NCBI RefSeq assembly: GCF_003546865.1
Contig: NZ_CP023434.1
Coordinates: 1,612,001-1,676,000, forward strand
Reading direction: 5' to 3'
DNA length: 64,000 nt
Source of the DNA: Suicoccus acidiformans
Lineage (GTDB): Bacteria; Bacillota; Bacilli; Lactobacillales; Aerococcaceae
The first letter of the stretch is position 1; each line of letters begins with the position of its first letter. The notes under the pieces were generated by a model that made no database searches, had not been told where the DNA came from, and worked only from the letters and a program-made list of their open reading frames with translations. The position numbers were made by a program, and so were the translations under genes. This document shows positions 28,706 through 37,228 of this stretch, piece after piece.

Positions 28706-30202
28706 TTATGGTAATTCGCTAAAATAATCCGGATGATTCTTCCGCTTTGCTTCAGCAATGGCTTTGCTCTTCTCTATTTGCATCTGATCCGCTAGAATAG
28801 GCAATTCGATATAGAAAATCGAGCCGTTTCCTAAGGAGCTCTCCACGCGAATATCACCGCGATAACCATTGATTAACTCCTTGGCGATACTTAAACCTAG
28901 ACCATTGCCACCCTTTTCACGTGATCTAGCTTTATCTACCCGGTAGAAGCGCCCAAAGACACGTTCCTTATCTTCTTCACTCATACCTTCACCAAAGTCT
29001 TGCACAGCGATTTCAACTGTATTCATCCCTTGACTAATGGAAATATGTATTTCCAAGCGATTGAGACTGTACTTAACAGCATTATCTAGTAGGATGATTA
29101 AGACTTGTTCGTAATGATTTCGGTACATGCGGACATATAGCGGCAAGTTGTCTTGTTGATCGTCATCCAGGAAGAAATTAAAGGTTGGATGTATCATTTT
29201 GAAATTTTCGAATACTTGGCGGGTGGTTGAGTAAATTTCGGTAATTTCGTCTTTGTAATCTACATCCACATGATCGGCCCGAGATAGGTCAAGCATTTCT
29301 TGAACCAGTTCTTTCATCCGCTGGATTTCCTGCAAGGAAGCACTAATCGACTCATCCAGAACCTCTGGGTCGTCCTTACCCCAGCGATTTAACAATTTCA
29401 AATGCCCTTCAACAATGGCCACAGGTGTTCTAAGTTCATGGGACACATCTTCAACAAACTGCTTCTGATTCGTAACATAGTGGTCAATCTTATCCAGTAG
29501 GCGATTTAAATGAAGGCTCAAATCACTCCACTCATCTTGACTGCTTGGCTTTCGCATCCGAATATCAGACAAGTTCTCCTCTTCAACCAGGTCCAAAGAG
29601 TTAATCAGATAGGTTAAGGGTCTGAGGAAGTGCCGGCTTAATATAAATGCAATCAAAGCAATTAAGACAAGCCCTAGAAACAACATACTGTAAAAGCGAT
29701 GATGTTGTGAGGCTAAGCTTGCTTCAAAGTCAGCCATCAAGACAATGTATTGCACCTGTTGTGGCGATTCTACCCAACGATCATCGGTCATCTCAAAGGA
29801 AGCATAAAGCAAAGTTTGGCCGTTCTCTTCACCGTACGATAATTGCTCCGTAAGTTCCGCATGACTCATCGGGAAATTCTCAGACTCATACATTACATTA
29901 TCATTCGAGCCCAAGAGGCGGATAATTATGGCCTCATCGGTAAACTCTTCGCTCATAAAGGCAAATTCTTCTAGATCCTGACTCGTATGAACTGAACCAC
30001 GATTCCTCGCCAACTTCTCAAAATGAGTATAGCTTACTTGTTGCGCAGCCACATATTGATTGGTCTGCTGCTGGCGGTAAAAAGTAGCCGTCAGCGCGAG
30101 CAAGATAATAAAGAGAATAGCAAAAGCGATAAAAGTGAACAGCCCCCATTTCCACTTCAGGGACAGGGGCTGCTGGAAACGTTCTTTCAAACTCTCTTTC
30201 AT
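28706..30202 (-). CDS. covS: Sensor histidine kinase, CovS/ArlS type
   Basis: Membrane sensor kinase of 498 residues. A transmembrane helix (about residues 18-40), an extracytoplasmic sensor domain (about 45-170), a second transmembrane helix (175-195), a HAMP domain, a HisKA domain with the phospho-acceptor in DVSHELRTPVAIVEGHLKLL (His near 256) and a C-terminal HATPase domain (ILLDNAVKYS, DFGEGM, GGNGLGLSI). The HRWGKDDPEVLDES-like stretch after the H-box closely resembles ArlS and CsrS/CovS. Homologues control virulence, capsule and stress genes. It is 4 bp downstream of its response regulator. Confidence 0.9.
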   Translation of the reverse strand: MKESLKERFQQPLSLKWKWGLFTFIAFAILFIILLALTATFYRQQQTNQYVAAQQVSYTHFEKLARNRGSVHTSQDLEEFAFMSEEFTDEAIIIRLLGSNDNVMYESENFPMSHAELTEQLSYGEENGQTLLYASFEMTDDRWVESPQQVQYIVLMADFEASLASQHHRFYSMLFLGLVLIALIAFILSRHFLRPLTYLINSLDLVEEENLSDIRMRKPSSQDEWSDLSLHLNRLLDKIDHYVTNQKQFVEDVSHELRTPVAIVEGHLKLLNRWGKDDPEVLDESISASLQEIQRMKELVQEMLDLSRADHVDVDYKDEITEIYSTTRQVFENFKMIHPTFNFFLDDDQQDNLPLYVRMYRNHYEQVLIILLDNAVKYSLNRLEIHISISQGMNTVEIAVQDFGEGMSEEDKERVFGRFYRVDKARSREKGGNGLGLSIAKELINGYRGDIRVESSLGNGSIFYIELPILADQMQIEKSKAIAEAKRKNHPDYFSELP

Positions 30203-30206
30203 TGGC

Positions 30207-30908
30207 TTACGTTCTCATCACATAACCTGTTCCACGAACGGTTTGGATATAACTTTCTTGGTCGGGTCGATCAATTTTATTACGTAAATAACGGATATAA
30301 ACATCCACAACGTTCGTCTCTACTTCAGACTTATAGCCCCAAACTTTATCCAAAAGAACATCTCTCGACAGGACCATATTAACATTCTCCATAAGGAAGA
30401 GAAGTAACTCATACTCACGTTTGGTTAAGTTAATAATCTCATCGCCACGTTTAACAATGCGATTCGCTTTCTCAATAACTAAGTCCCGGTATTCAACCGT
30501 TGGTTGCTGTGCATTTCTTTGCTCTTCTTCATGGCTTAAGCGGCGGAACAATGCCCGTAAGCGAGCCAACAACTCTTCAATCGCAAAAGGCTTAACGATG
30601 TAATCATCGGCCCCTTGATCCAAACCAGAAACACGGTCCATCACCGAATCACGCGCGGTCATAATAATAATAGGTGTATCTTTGACTGGTCGAATTCTAC
30701 GACACACTTCTAAACCATTCAATTCAGGGAGCATTAAGTCTAATAATATAACGTCCCATTCTTCATTCAGTGCCACTTCTAAGCCTGACCGTCCGTCGTA
30801 ACAGATATGTGTTTCATAGCCCTCGTGTTGAAGTTCTAAGTCCAGGAAACGGGCAAGGTTCTTCTCGTCTTCAATAATTAATACACGTTTGCCTTCAGTT
30901 TCAGCCAT
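30207..30908 (-). CDS. covR: Response regulator, CovR/ArlR type (OmpR family)
   Basis: A 233-residue regulator with a receiver domain (VLIIEDEKNLARFLDLEL at the start, phospho-acceptor Asp in VILLDLMLPELNG near residue 56, GADDYIVKPFAIEELLAR) and a winged-helix DNA-binding domain (LTKREYELLLFLMEN, VDVYIRYLRNKID). Sequence is close to CovR/CsrR and ArlR; the naming between the two is a judgement. First gene of the covR-covS operon, with an extended -10 upstream. Confidence 0.92.
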   Translation of the reverse strand: MAETEGKRVLIIEDEKNLARFLDLELQHEGYETHICYDGRSGLEVALNEEWDVILLDLMLPELNGLEVCRRIRPVKDTPIIIMTARDSVMDRVSGLDQGADDYIVKPFAIEELLARLRALFRRLSHEEEQRNAQQPTVEYRDLVIEKANRIVKRGDEIINLTKREYELLLFLMENVNMVLSRDVLLDKVWGYKSEVETNVVDVYIRYLRNKIDRPDQESYIQTVRGTGYVMRT

Positions 30909-30986
30909 TAGAAATCCCCCTTTAATGAATTAATTTGTTCACTTCAATTTCTCACTTTAGTTTACCTCATATTCTTAGAAAAATCC

Positions 30987-30995
30987 ATTATAACA
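30987..30995 (-). promoter_or_regulatory. Extended -10 promoter of covRS
   Basis: Minus-strand TGTTATAAT (TG, one base, perfect TATAAT), 79 bp before the covR start; no clear -35. Confidence 0.5.
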
Positions 30996-31068
30996 CTATC
31001 TTTCTAAGTTCGGATGATTTTATGCCATGAGAATCTTTAAGCAATTTAAAACAGAAAGGCAACAACCT

Positions 31069-31096
31069 GAACAGTCTTTCGTGTTCTGGCTGTTGC
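31069..31096 (-). terminator. Terminator of gnd
   Basis: Interrupted stem GCAACA...ACC...GAAC against GTTC...GGC...TGTTGC (31069-31096), followed on the minus strand by a U-rich tract (CUUUCUGUUUU). Confidence 0.7.
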
Positions 31097-31110
31097 TCGA
31101 TTCATCGTAC

Positions 31111-32556
31111 TTAATCTTCAATCTGTACTTCTTTACCTTCATTCCACAGGAAGTGATAAACGCCTTCTTTGTCAACCCGTTCATAAGTGTGGGCACCGAA
31201 GAAGTCGCGTTGGGCTTGAATCATATTTGCTGGTAGAACTTCTGAGCGATATGAATCATAATAGGCAATAGCTGCTTGATAAGTCGGCACTGGAATACCA
31301 GCTTGAATCGCTTGTGACACTACGCGGCGTACTGCACCATGGTTAGCTTGAATAATTTCTAAGAAATACTCATCTAACATTAAGTTCTCCAAGTCAGGAT
31401 TCTTCTCATAGGCATTAGTAATGTTCTGTAAGAATTTCGCCCGAATAATGCAGCCTGCACGCCAGATCTTCGCAATTTCACCATATGGTAAGTTCCACTC
31501 ATGCTCCTCGCTGGCGGAACGAAGTTGCGCGAAACCTTGGGCATAACTCATAATCTTGCTGAAGTATAAAGCATCATGCAAATCTTGGATGAATGCTTGC
31601 TTTTCCTCTTCATTGAAAGATAATTTAACTTCCATTGCTGGAATGATTTGGCTCGCCCGCACACGCGCATCTTTCTGAGCAGAGATATAGCGGGCAAAGA
31701 CAGATTCCGTAATCAGAGTCAATGGCTCACCTAAATCCAGAGCTGATTGACTTGTCCACTTACCTGTCCCTTTATTGCCTGCTTTATCCATGATCACTTC
31801 AACCATTGGTTTACCTGTTTCAGGGTCATCTGTTTGAAGGATTTGGGCAGAAATTTCCATCAAGAAGCTATCTAATACCCCTTCATTCCACTCTTGGAAA
31901 ATCTTGCCAATTTCCTGGGCAGACATGCCTAGACCGCGGTGCATAATGTCGTATGATTCAGCAATCAGTTGCATATCCCCATATTCGATACCATTGTGAA
32001 CCATCTTCACATAATGACCGGCTCCATCTGGCCCAATATAGGTCACACAAGGCTCCCCATCTTCTTCAGCTTTAGCTGAAATAGCTTCAAGAATATCCTT
32101 AACTAATTCATAAGCATCTTCTTGTCCACCTGGCATAATTGAAGGACCGAAACGAGCGCCCTCTTCACCACCAGAAATACCTGTACCGATAAAGTTAATG
32201 CCAGAATCTGCTAAGTATTCGTTACGACGAATGGTATCTTGGAAGAATGTATTCCCCCCATCGATGAGAATATCTCCTTCATCTAGATGTGGTAATAAGT
32301 TTTCGATTGTTGCATCCGTTCCCCGACCGGCTTGCACCATTAGAAGGATTTTGCGCGGTTTCTCTAAGCTATCTACGAACTCTTCAATGGAGAACGTTCC
32401 TTTTAAGTTCTTATCAGGGTTTTCGGCTAGAACTTCCTCTGTTCTTGAGCCTGTACGGTTATACAAGGCTACTGAGTAGCCACGGCTTTCAATATTCAAT
32501 GCAATATTGCGACCCATTACGGCCATTCCTACGACACCAATCTGTTGCTTCGACAT
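31111..32556 (-). CDS. gnd: 6-phosphogluconate dehydrogenase, decarboxylating
   Basis: Oxidises 6-phosphogluconate to ribulose 5-phosphate with NADP reduction and CO2 release. The 481-residue protein has the N-terminal Rossmann motif [15 protein letters not shown], the [11 protein letters not shown] segment, the [21 protein letters not shown] substrate loop near residue 130 and the catalytic region [14 protein letters not shown] (Lys near residue 184). It is paired functionally with zwf, located 16 kb away, so the oxidative pentose phosphate branch is present; the lactonase gene is not in this window. GGAGGCAG precedes the ATG. Confidence 0.97.
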   Translation of the reverse strand: MSKQQIGVVGMAVMGRNIALNIESRGYSVALYNRTGSRTEEVLAENPDKNLKGTFSIEEFVDSLEKPRKILLMVQAGRGTDATIENLLPHLDEGDILIDGGNTFFQDTIRRNEYLADSGINFIGTGISGGEEGARFGPSIMPGGQEDAYELVKDILEAISAKAEEDGEPCVTYIGPDGAGHYVKMVHNGIEYGDMQLIAESYDIMHRGLGMSAQEIGKIFQEWNEGVLDSFLMEISAQILQTDDPETGKPMVEVIMDKAGNKGTGKWTSQSALDLGEPLTLITESVFARYISAQKDARVRASQIIPAMEVKLSFNEEEKQAFIQDLHDALYFSKIMSYAQGFAQLRSASEEHEWNLPYGEIAKIWRAGCIIRAKFLQNITNAYEKNPDLENLMLDEYFLEIIQANHGAVRRVVSQAIQAGIPVPTYQAAIAYYDSYRSEVLPANMIQAQRDFFGAHTYERVDKEGVYHFLWNEGKEVQIED

Positions 32557-32635
32557 GTATCTGCCTCCTTATCTTTTATACTCACTCATTCTAACAAATT
32601 TCTCACAAACTTAAAAGTGAATTCTTATATTCCTA

Positions 32636-32664
32636 TTGAATCTTCTATTTGAATTCGTTACAAT
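32636..32664 (+). promoter_or_regulatory. Promoter of the DUF4044 gene
   Basis: TTGAAT (32636-32641), 17-bp spacer, TACAAT (32659-32664), 27 bp before the start codon. Confidence 0.7.
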
Positions 32665-32691
32665 ACTTGCATCAAACATTGGGGTGAAATT

Positions 32692-32814
32692 ATGGCAAAA
32701 AAGAAAAAATCTAAAATGGACCGAATGGTTAAGATATTAGCAGGAAGTATTGTTCTTGTACTCATCGGCACAATCCTTGTCAGTCTCATAATGTCTTTCT
32801 ACTACAATCTATAA
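32692..32814 (+). CDS. DUF4044-like single-span micro-protein (40 aa)
   Basis: A 40-residue protein with a lysine-rich start (MAKKKKSKMDRMVK) followed by one hydrophobic helix (about residues 15-36) and SFYYNL at the end. This is the layout of the DUF4044 family, short membrane proteins widespread in Lactobacillales whose function is unknown to me. Support comes from a consensus promoter, a GGGGTGAAATT ribosome-binding region before the ATG and a perfect terminator starting 7 bp after the stop. Expected topology is a cytoplasmic N-terminus with one membrane span. Confidence 0.85.
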   Translation: MAKKKKSKMDRMVKILAGSIVLVLIGTILVSLIMSFYYNL

Positions 32815-32820
32815 AAATAA

Positions 32821-32852
32821 GCCGAGCATGCAAAAGTGCTCGGCCTTTTTTT
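32821..32852. terminator. Terminator between the DUF4044 gene and the rhodanese-like gene
   Basis: Perfect 8-bp stem GCCGAGCA/TGCTCGGC (32821-32828 and 32837-32844) followed by a U-tract (32846-32852) on the plus strand. It overlaps the stop of the convergent rhodanese-like gene. Confidence 0.88.
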
Positions 32853-33249
32853 ATAATTCACTTTTCACTTTTCCGGTCCAGCTCTCAAAGCCGTCTTTTA
32901 AGATATAGACATCTTCATAGCCATTCTTCCTTAAGATATTAGCACAGCGTGAGGCGATGGTCATTGATTCATCCACTAAATAAATCGGCCGATCCTTACG
33001 CAATTCACTAAAGCGCATCTTGAATTGTGAGTATGGAATGTTGCGGGCACCAAGAATATGCTTGGCATTAAATTCTGGTGTCTCCCGCACATCAATGACC
33101 TGCACCCGGCGAATATTCGCTTGAATTTCATCACTTGTAACGACTTCGGCTGAACGCTTACGCATAATCCAATGCACCAAGTAATAAATTCCAATGGCAG
33201 CAGCAATAATAACAATAACAGTAAACATAAAATTCAAAAAGCTCATCAT
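32851..33249 (-). CDS. Membrane-anchored rhodanese-like protein, YqhL type, no catalytic Cys
   Basis: A 132-residue protein with one N-terminal transmembrane helix (about residues 5-27) and a rhodanese domain (VIDVRETPEFNAKHILGARNIPYSQF near 50, DGFESWTGKV at the end). Active rhodaneses carry Cys in a six-residue loop after the central strand. Here the corresponding stretch is IYLVDESMTIASR, with no Cys at the catalytic position; the only Cys is in SRCANIL, in the next helix. It is probably a non-enzymatic or binding variant. It ends the fau-gluP-glk run, 10 bp after glk, as yqhL-like genes do in related genomes. Confidence 0.88.
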   Translation of the reverse strand: MMSFLNFMFTVIVIIAAAIGIYYLVHWIMRKRSAEVVTSDEIQANIRRVQVIDVRETPEFNAKHILGARNIPYSQFKMRFSELRKDRPIYLVDESMTIASRCANILRKNGYEDVYILKDGFESWTGKVKSEL

Positions 33250-33259
33250 TTAACTCCCT

Positions 33260-34228
33260 TTATCTCGCTAAATTTACTAATTGGCAGGCACCAAGAATTC
33301 CTGCATCATTCCCCAAAGTGGCTAAGACTATTTCATAGGTATTTAATAAGGCAGGGAAGAGATATTTCTCTGTCTGCTTGGCTACATTGGCTCGCAGAAA
33401 TTCACCAGCCTGCGAAACGCCCCCGCCCAAGACAATAATACTTGGGTTCAGCATATTAATAATATGCGAGATGCCTAGGCCTAAATAATTACAGAATTGC
33501 TTGACCACTTCTTGGCTGAAGGCATCGCCAGCTTCTGCCGCTGTAAAGATGTCTTTCGCCGTCAACGCTTCCCCCGCAGCTAAACGCTGGCTTACTTCTG
33601 TTTGGTGCTGTGTGTGGGTCAAGTGCAAGCGAGCTAAATTCATAATGCCCGTTGCGGAAGCCAAGGCTTCCAAGCAGCCCACTTTCCCACAAGTACACTG
33701 AATCGAACTATGTGGGTCAATGGTCAAATGACCAATCTCACCAGCTGCCCCACTTCCACCATGAAGCAACTCGCCTGCGCTAACAATCCCACCGCCAACA
33801 CCCGTTCCAAGTGTCACCATCACTACATCGCTTGCCCCATCACCAGCTCCTAGCCATTGTTCACCCAGGGCGGCAACGTTCGCATCATTGTCTAAGTAGA
33901 AGGGCAAACCAAAGGCCGCTTCAAAAGCTTCCCCGATATTCTGGCGTTTCGCCCAGTTTAAATTATAGGCGCCAATCACTGTGCGATCTTGGACATTCAC
34001 TGTACCAGGTGTCCCCATGCCAATACCTAGGCAATCTGCCATATTTAAGTGCAAATCAGCCACCTGCTGGCGGATTGCAGCAATCAGATTGGGAACAATA
34101 TGTGAGCCTTCATCTGATATATCAGTTGGAACAGACCACTGGGATACTATGTCGCCGCTTGGTTGAAGGATGGCCAGCTTAGCCGACGTTCCGCCTAAAT
34201 CAATCGCAATAATAAATGCATTTTCCAT
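33260..34228 (-). CDS. glk: ROK-family glucokinase
   Basis: Phosphorylates glucose to glucose 6-phosphate. From the ATG at 34228 (AAAGGGG upstream) the protein has 322 residues. It has the phosphate loop IDLGGTSAKLAI at the N-terminus, catalytic Asp in FYLDNDANVAALGE (near residue 105), GTGVGGGIV, and the ROK zinc/signature stretch GEIGHLTIDP...CTCGKVGCLEALAS near 160-185. An upstream in-frame start at 34303 overlaps gluP coding sequence and is rejected. Part of the fau-gluP-glk-rhodanese run, matching the yqgN-yqgP-glcK order of Bacillus; the small yqgQ gene seen there is absent. Confidence 0.95.
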   Translation of the reverse strand: MENAFIIAIDLGGTSAKLAILQPSGDIVSQWSVPTDISDEGSHIVPNLIAAIRQQVADLHLNMADCLGIGMGTPGTVNVQDRTVIGAYNLNWAKRQNIGEAFEAAFGLPFYLDNDANVAALGEQWLGAGDGASDVVMVTLGTGVGGGIVSAGELLHGGSGAAGEIGHLTIDPHSSIQCTCGKVGCLEALASATGIMNLARLHLTHTQHQTEVSQRLAAGEALTAKDIFTAAEAGDAFSQEVVKQFCNYLGLGISHIINMLNPSIIVLGGGVSQAGEFLRANVAKQTEKYLFPALLNTYEIVLATLGNDAGILGACQLVNLAR

Positions 34229-34247
34229 TGGAAATCCCCTTTCATTT

Positions 34248-34931
34248 TTACAAGCCAAAAGCAAGGTGTACTTTCTGAATACCGATAAATACGAGTACAC
34301 CACTTAATATTAGTAGCACAAGAAGCGCTAAGAACCTTTGCCGTCCTGACAATCGATGGTAATTCGGCAAACCAATTGCTATGGTAATCACCAGACCATA
34401 GACAGCTCCACCTAAGTGCCCCCAATTATCCACCCCGCCGGATAGAATACCGTTAATAAAGTTGATAGCAATCAAGACAGTATAACTCGCTGCTCTTTGC
34501 TGGAGAATGGGAACATGACTATACAGCCGCCCTAAAGCGACATAGGCTGCAAATAAGCCAAAGATAGCTGTACTCGCCCCAGCCGAAACAGTATTTGAAC
34601 TAAAGGCATAGGAGAATAGATTTCCACCAATAGCAGATGCCAAATAAATGAATGCAAAGCGGCCATGACCCATAAATTGTTCTAAGTCCTGTCCAAGATA
34701 GAATAAACTAATGCCGTTCATCAATAAATGTGTAAAACCGATATGAATAAAGGCTGCTGAAATAAGGCGCCACCATTCGTTCTCTAGGACAATCAGCGGG
34801 GTATAATTAGCTCCTGTTAACAGGAGCACTTCACTGGATTGGGTCGTCCCATAACGCAGCAACATGTACCCATAAACCAAGATATTAACTGCCAGGAAAA
34901 AATATGTAACATAAGGTTTCCTTCTTACCAT
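34248..34931 (-). CDS. gluP: Rhomboid intramembrane serine protease
   Basis: A 227-residue membrane protease with six predicted membrane helices. The catalytic Ser is in AGASTAIFGLFAAY (near residue 119), and the catalytic His in NWGHLGGAVYGL (near 169). The usual GxSG motif is GAST here, retaining the Ser. An oxyanion-side HIGFTHLLMNG stretch near residue 62 is also conserved. It lacks the large soluble domain and TPR repeats of Bacillus GluP, so it is a minimal rhomboid. It overlaps the fau 3' end by 7 nt, so it is probably coupled. Confidence 0.93.
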   Translation of the reverse strand: MVRRKPYVTYFFLAVNILVYGYMLLRYGTTQSSEVLLLTGANYTPLIVLENEWWRLISAAFIHIGFTHLLMNGISLFYLGQDLEQFMGHGRFAFIYLASAIGGNLFSYAFSSNTVSAGASTAIFGLFAAYVALGRLYSHVPILQQRAASYTVLIAINFINGILSGGVDNWGHLGGAVYGLVITIAIGLPNYHRLSGRQRFLALLVLLILSGVLVFIGIQKVHLAFGL

Positions 34932-35500
34932 AGTGTCACTCCTTCAGCAGTCATCGTCAGTATTTCATCAATACGTATATCATGACTTTCTCCCTCCCAA
35001 TAACCTGTCTCATATAATTGAGGCGGAAAGACAAGGGATAAAGTTTGCTGAGGACATTTGGCCAGAAAGCGGTCGTAATACCCACCACCGAAACCAATGC
35101 GCCAACCGTTCCTTTGAAAAGCCAAGCCCGGCACCAGCATCAAATCAATGTCCTCCGGCTTTACTTCAGTACAAGTTGCTTTAGGCTGCTGAATATGCTT
35201 TTGTACAGTTTCTAAATCAGCCTTCGAATTAAAATAACGAAAGGTCATTTGACGCTCCGGCTCAATTCGCGGTAAGGCAAAGTTCAAATCAGGCAAGCTT
35301 TCTTTTAAATAAGCCATTAATTGAACGGTTTCAAATTCAGGGGCAAAGCCATAATACAAGGCTAAGGTTTGCACGTTTCTACTTTGTAGAAGTTTTAATA
35401 AAGCCTCGCTCATATGCCTTTGCCAATGCGTTCGGTCCGCCGGAGAAATAGCTTGCATCTTGGCTAGACAGTCCTGGCGGATGCCTTTTTTTCGATCCAT
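34925..35500 (-). CDS. fau: 5-formyltetrahydrofolate cyclo-ligase
   Basis: Converts 5-formyl-THF to 5,10-methenyl-THF using ATP. The product (191 residues from ATG 35500) has the basic N-terminal MDRKKGIRQDCLAKM and the signature VPGLAFQRNGWRIGFGGGYYDR near residue 125, holding the substrate-binding glycine loop and Tyr-Tyr-Asp. The ATG at 35506 lies only 2 nt after GAGGAG; the one at 35500 has an 8-nt spacing and is preferred. First gene of the fau-gluP-glk run, 108 bp after rpmG and behind the rpmG terminator. Confidence 0.95.
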   Translation of the reverse strand: MDRKKGIRQDCLAKMQAISPADRTHWQRHMSEALLKLLQSRNVQTLALYYGFAPEFETVQLMAYLKESLPDLNFALPRIEPERQMTFRYFNSKADLETVQKHIQQPKATCTEVKPEDIDLMLVPGLAFQRNGWRIGFGGGYYDRFLAKCPQQTLSLVFPPQLYETGYWEGESHDIRIDEILTMTAEGVTLW

Positions 35501-35550
35501 AAACATAGCTCCTCATTCATAATATAAACCAGTGTATCACATTTCTTTAC

Positions 35551-35584
35551 AAAAAAAAATAAGGCCTGCGCTTTAGCACAGACC
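35551..35584 (-). terminator. Terminator of rpmG
   Basis: Nine-base-pair stem with two G-U pairs (35563-35571 with 35576-35584) followed on the minus strand by a UUAUUUUUUUUU tract. Confidence 0.85.
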
Positions 35585-35607
35585 CTATATTATCATAAAG
35601 AAATGAA

Positions 35608-35760
35608 CTATTTCTTAACTTCACGGTGGAGCGTCACTTTGCGCTCACGTGGGCAATATTTCTTCATTTCAATTCTATCTGGATTGTTACGACGATTTTT
35701 GTTCGTTAAATAATTGCGTTCACCGCATTCAGTACATTCCAAGTTAATATTAACGCGCAT
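35608..35760 (-). CDS. rpmG: 50S ribosomal protein L33
   Basis: Small large-subunit protein of 50 residues: starts [20 protein letters not shown] and ends TLHREVKK. It has CxxC in the first half (CTEC) and only one Cys in the second (KKYCPRE), so the zinc ribbon is incomplete, as in the rpmGA-type L33 of Bacillus. A paralogue with all four Cys may exist elsewhere. GGGAGGATACATAAC precedes the ATG; promoter and terminator flank it, so it is monocistronic. Confidence 0.96.
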   Translation of the reverse strand: MRVNINLECTECGERNYLTNKNRRNNPDRIEMKKYCPRERKVTLHREVKK

Positions 35761-35812
35761 GTTATGTATCCTCCCAACTATAAATTACATTGTTTCTTAC
35801 AAACACCTTAAG

Positions 35813-35821
35813 ATTATACCA
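35813..35821 (-). promoter_or_regulatory. Extended -10 promoter of rpmG
   Basis: Minus-strand TGGTATAAT (TG, one base, perfect TATAAT) 53 bp before the rpmG start; the -35 region is poor. Confidence 0.6.
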
Positions 35822-35912
35822 TATCAAAGAGAAATTACTAGTCCAAAAATAAAAAAATATCCCCCACTCCGTCATATTTACAGAAAGAGATGCATTTGTT
35901 ACATTCTTTTAA

Positions 35913-35941
35913 TTGGCATATGTGAGTATATTTGCTAAAAT
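35913..35941 (+). promoter_or_regulatory. Promoter of the 35976 two-gene operon
   Basis: TTGGCA (35913-35918), 17-bp spacer, TAAAAT (35936-35941). Confidence 0.7.
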
Positions 35942-35975
35942 TAGAAAGTAGTATAAAACTGAAAGAGGTGTTCTT

Positions 35976-36407
35976 ATGGATATATGGATTTTAGTGATTG
36001 TTCTTTTAGCTATCGCTATTGTCTTATTAGTCGCATCCTTCTTTGCTGAGGATGATGTCGATGTTGAAGAAAGAATCAACGAATATTCTGTTCAACAATC
36101 TCAGGAATTGTATAATGTCAAAACACGCTTGGCCGAACTTGAGCAACAAACAACGTTTGCACCAGTAGCGGGCCCAACGAGCGATACTTATCCTGAAGAA
36201 GGCGAGCCTACGATTGCTTATGAAGAGGATGTGCTGGAAGTAGGCGAAGAGATAGCCGTTGAGCCTGAGGCGGTTAGTGATGAGGCTCATCAGCAAATTA
36301 TTCAACTATACTCACAAGGCTATACAATGCACGAAATTAGCCAAGCCGTCAATTTAAATACAATCACGATTCAGAACGTCGTCGACGATTATATCGAGAA
36401 TCGTTAA
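35976..36407 (+). CDS. Uncharacterised membrane-anchored helix-turn-helix protein
   Basis: A 143-residue protein I cannot assign to a named family. It has an N-terminal transmembrane helix (about residues 3-22), an acidic segment (EDDVDVEERINE), a short coiled coil (about 40-60) and an acidic Pro/Glu-rich linker. The C-terminal 38 residues (QQIIQLYSQGYTMHEISQAV onward) look like a helix-turn-helix of the sigma-factor-region-4 or resolvase type. GAAAGAGGTG precedes the ATG. It is followed after 13 bp by the MltG-like fragment gene and is probably cotranscribed with it. A DNA- or protein-binding role at the membrane is only inferred. Confidence 0.8.
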   Translation: MDIWILVIVLLAIAIVLLVASFFAEDDVDVEERINEYSVQQSQELYNVKTRLAELEQQTTFAPVAGPTSDTYPEEGEPTIAYEEDVLEVGEEIAVEPEAVSDEAHQQIIQLYSQGYTMHEISQAVNLNTITIQNVVDDYIENR

Positions 36408-36420
36408 GGAGGTAAGTTCT

Positions 36421-37068
36421 ATGAAAAAAAGCACATTGCGTAATCTAGGCATTGGCTTTCTTGCCTCAGCGGTTATTACAGGCCTTTACACAACATTTGT
36501 CCAAGGTAATGCCCCTGTCCCAGGAGTTGAATTAAATAGTATCTTTGAAAGAACAAGTGCAGAAACTGAATCTCAACTGGCTGAGCGAGAAGCAGAGGTT
36601 CAAAGTCTGGTCAGTGACCGGGAATCGCTCCTCTCCGAGCGAGAGCAACTTGATGAATCCTTCAGTGTTATTTCGAGCCTTGAGGGTGAAATTGCTTCGC
36701 TCCAGCGAGACAATGCTTCCCTGACACGCTTAACAGGGAATCAAGATGAAACGACACCGACCAATGATACTGATAATGAAGGTGATGAGTCACAGGGCCA
36801 AGAATTAACGGAAGAAGCAACCACCACGCCAGAAGCTGAACCGGATACAGTCGGAAGCTTTACTGTCGAAAGCGGCTCAACCTCGTCAGATATCGCCCAA
36901 CAACTGGAAAGCCAAGGTTTTATTGCGTCAGCAAGTGAATTCCAAGAATTATTAGATGCTTGGGGATTACATGAATCAATCCAATCAGGCACCTACAATT
37001 TGAATTCTGATATGAGTATCCATGATATTGCATCTATCCTAACGAACGGTGCATATTACTATTATTAA
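36421..37068 (+). CDS. Exported protein with MltG/YceG-like LysM subdomain, no transglycosylase domain
   Basis: A 215-residue protein with a signal or anchor helix (about residues 9-28), a coiled coil (about 45-105), a Thr/Glu/Asp-rich linker (about 105-140) and a C-terminal 70-residue module (FTVESGSTSSDIAQQLESQG, then ...FQELLDAWGLHESIQSGTYNL). That module matches the N-terminal LysM-like part of endolytic transglycosylase MltG. The catalytic YceG domain is absent, so it cannot be a complete MltG. It may bind peptidoglycan or an elongasome partner; a class B PBP gene is convergent next door. AAGGAGG is about 6 nt before the ATG. A terminator follows. Confidence 0.85.
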   Translation: MKKSTLRNLGIGFLASAVITGLYTTFVQGNAPVPGVELNSIFERTSAETESQLAEREAEVQSLVSDRESLLSEREQLDESFSVISSLEGEIASLQRDNASLTRLTGNQDETTPTNDTDNEGDESQGQELTEEATTTPEAEPDTVGSFTVESGSTSSDIAQQLESQGFIASASEFQELLDAWGLHESIQSGTYNLNSDMSIHDIASILTNGAYYYY

Positions 37069-37077
37069 ACGCTCACT

Positions 37078-37101
37078 AAGAGGCCTCAAGGCCTCTTTTT
37101 T
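37078..37101 (+). terminator. Terminator of the 35976 operon
   Basis: Perfect 8-bp stem AAGAGGCC/GGCCTCTT (37078-37085 and 37090-37097), loop TCAA, then U-tract. Confidence 0.9.
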
Positions 37102-37155
37102 AGCTTCTCTTAAAGCTCTTATACCGCTTCAGAAGAAATAATCTACGCACAACAG

Positions 37156-37200
37156 AAAAGCATCCAGGCAAACCTCTATCTTAGTTGCTTGGATGCTTTT
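37156..37200. terminator. Terminator of the class B PBP gene
   Basis: AAAAGCATCCA (37156-37166) pairs with TGGATGCTTTT (37190-37200) and inner GCAA/TTGC bases add to the stem. On the minus strand U residues are at the stem end. It lies 28 bp after the PBP stop. Confidence 0.75.
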
Positions 37201-37228
37201 GCTGTTTATTAAATTAGTTAACTACTGA

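Noticed and set aside
35714-35938. Plus-strand ORF of 74 codons
   Set aside because: It runs antisense through rpmG and both promoters, and has no family resemblance.
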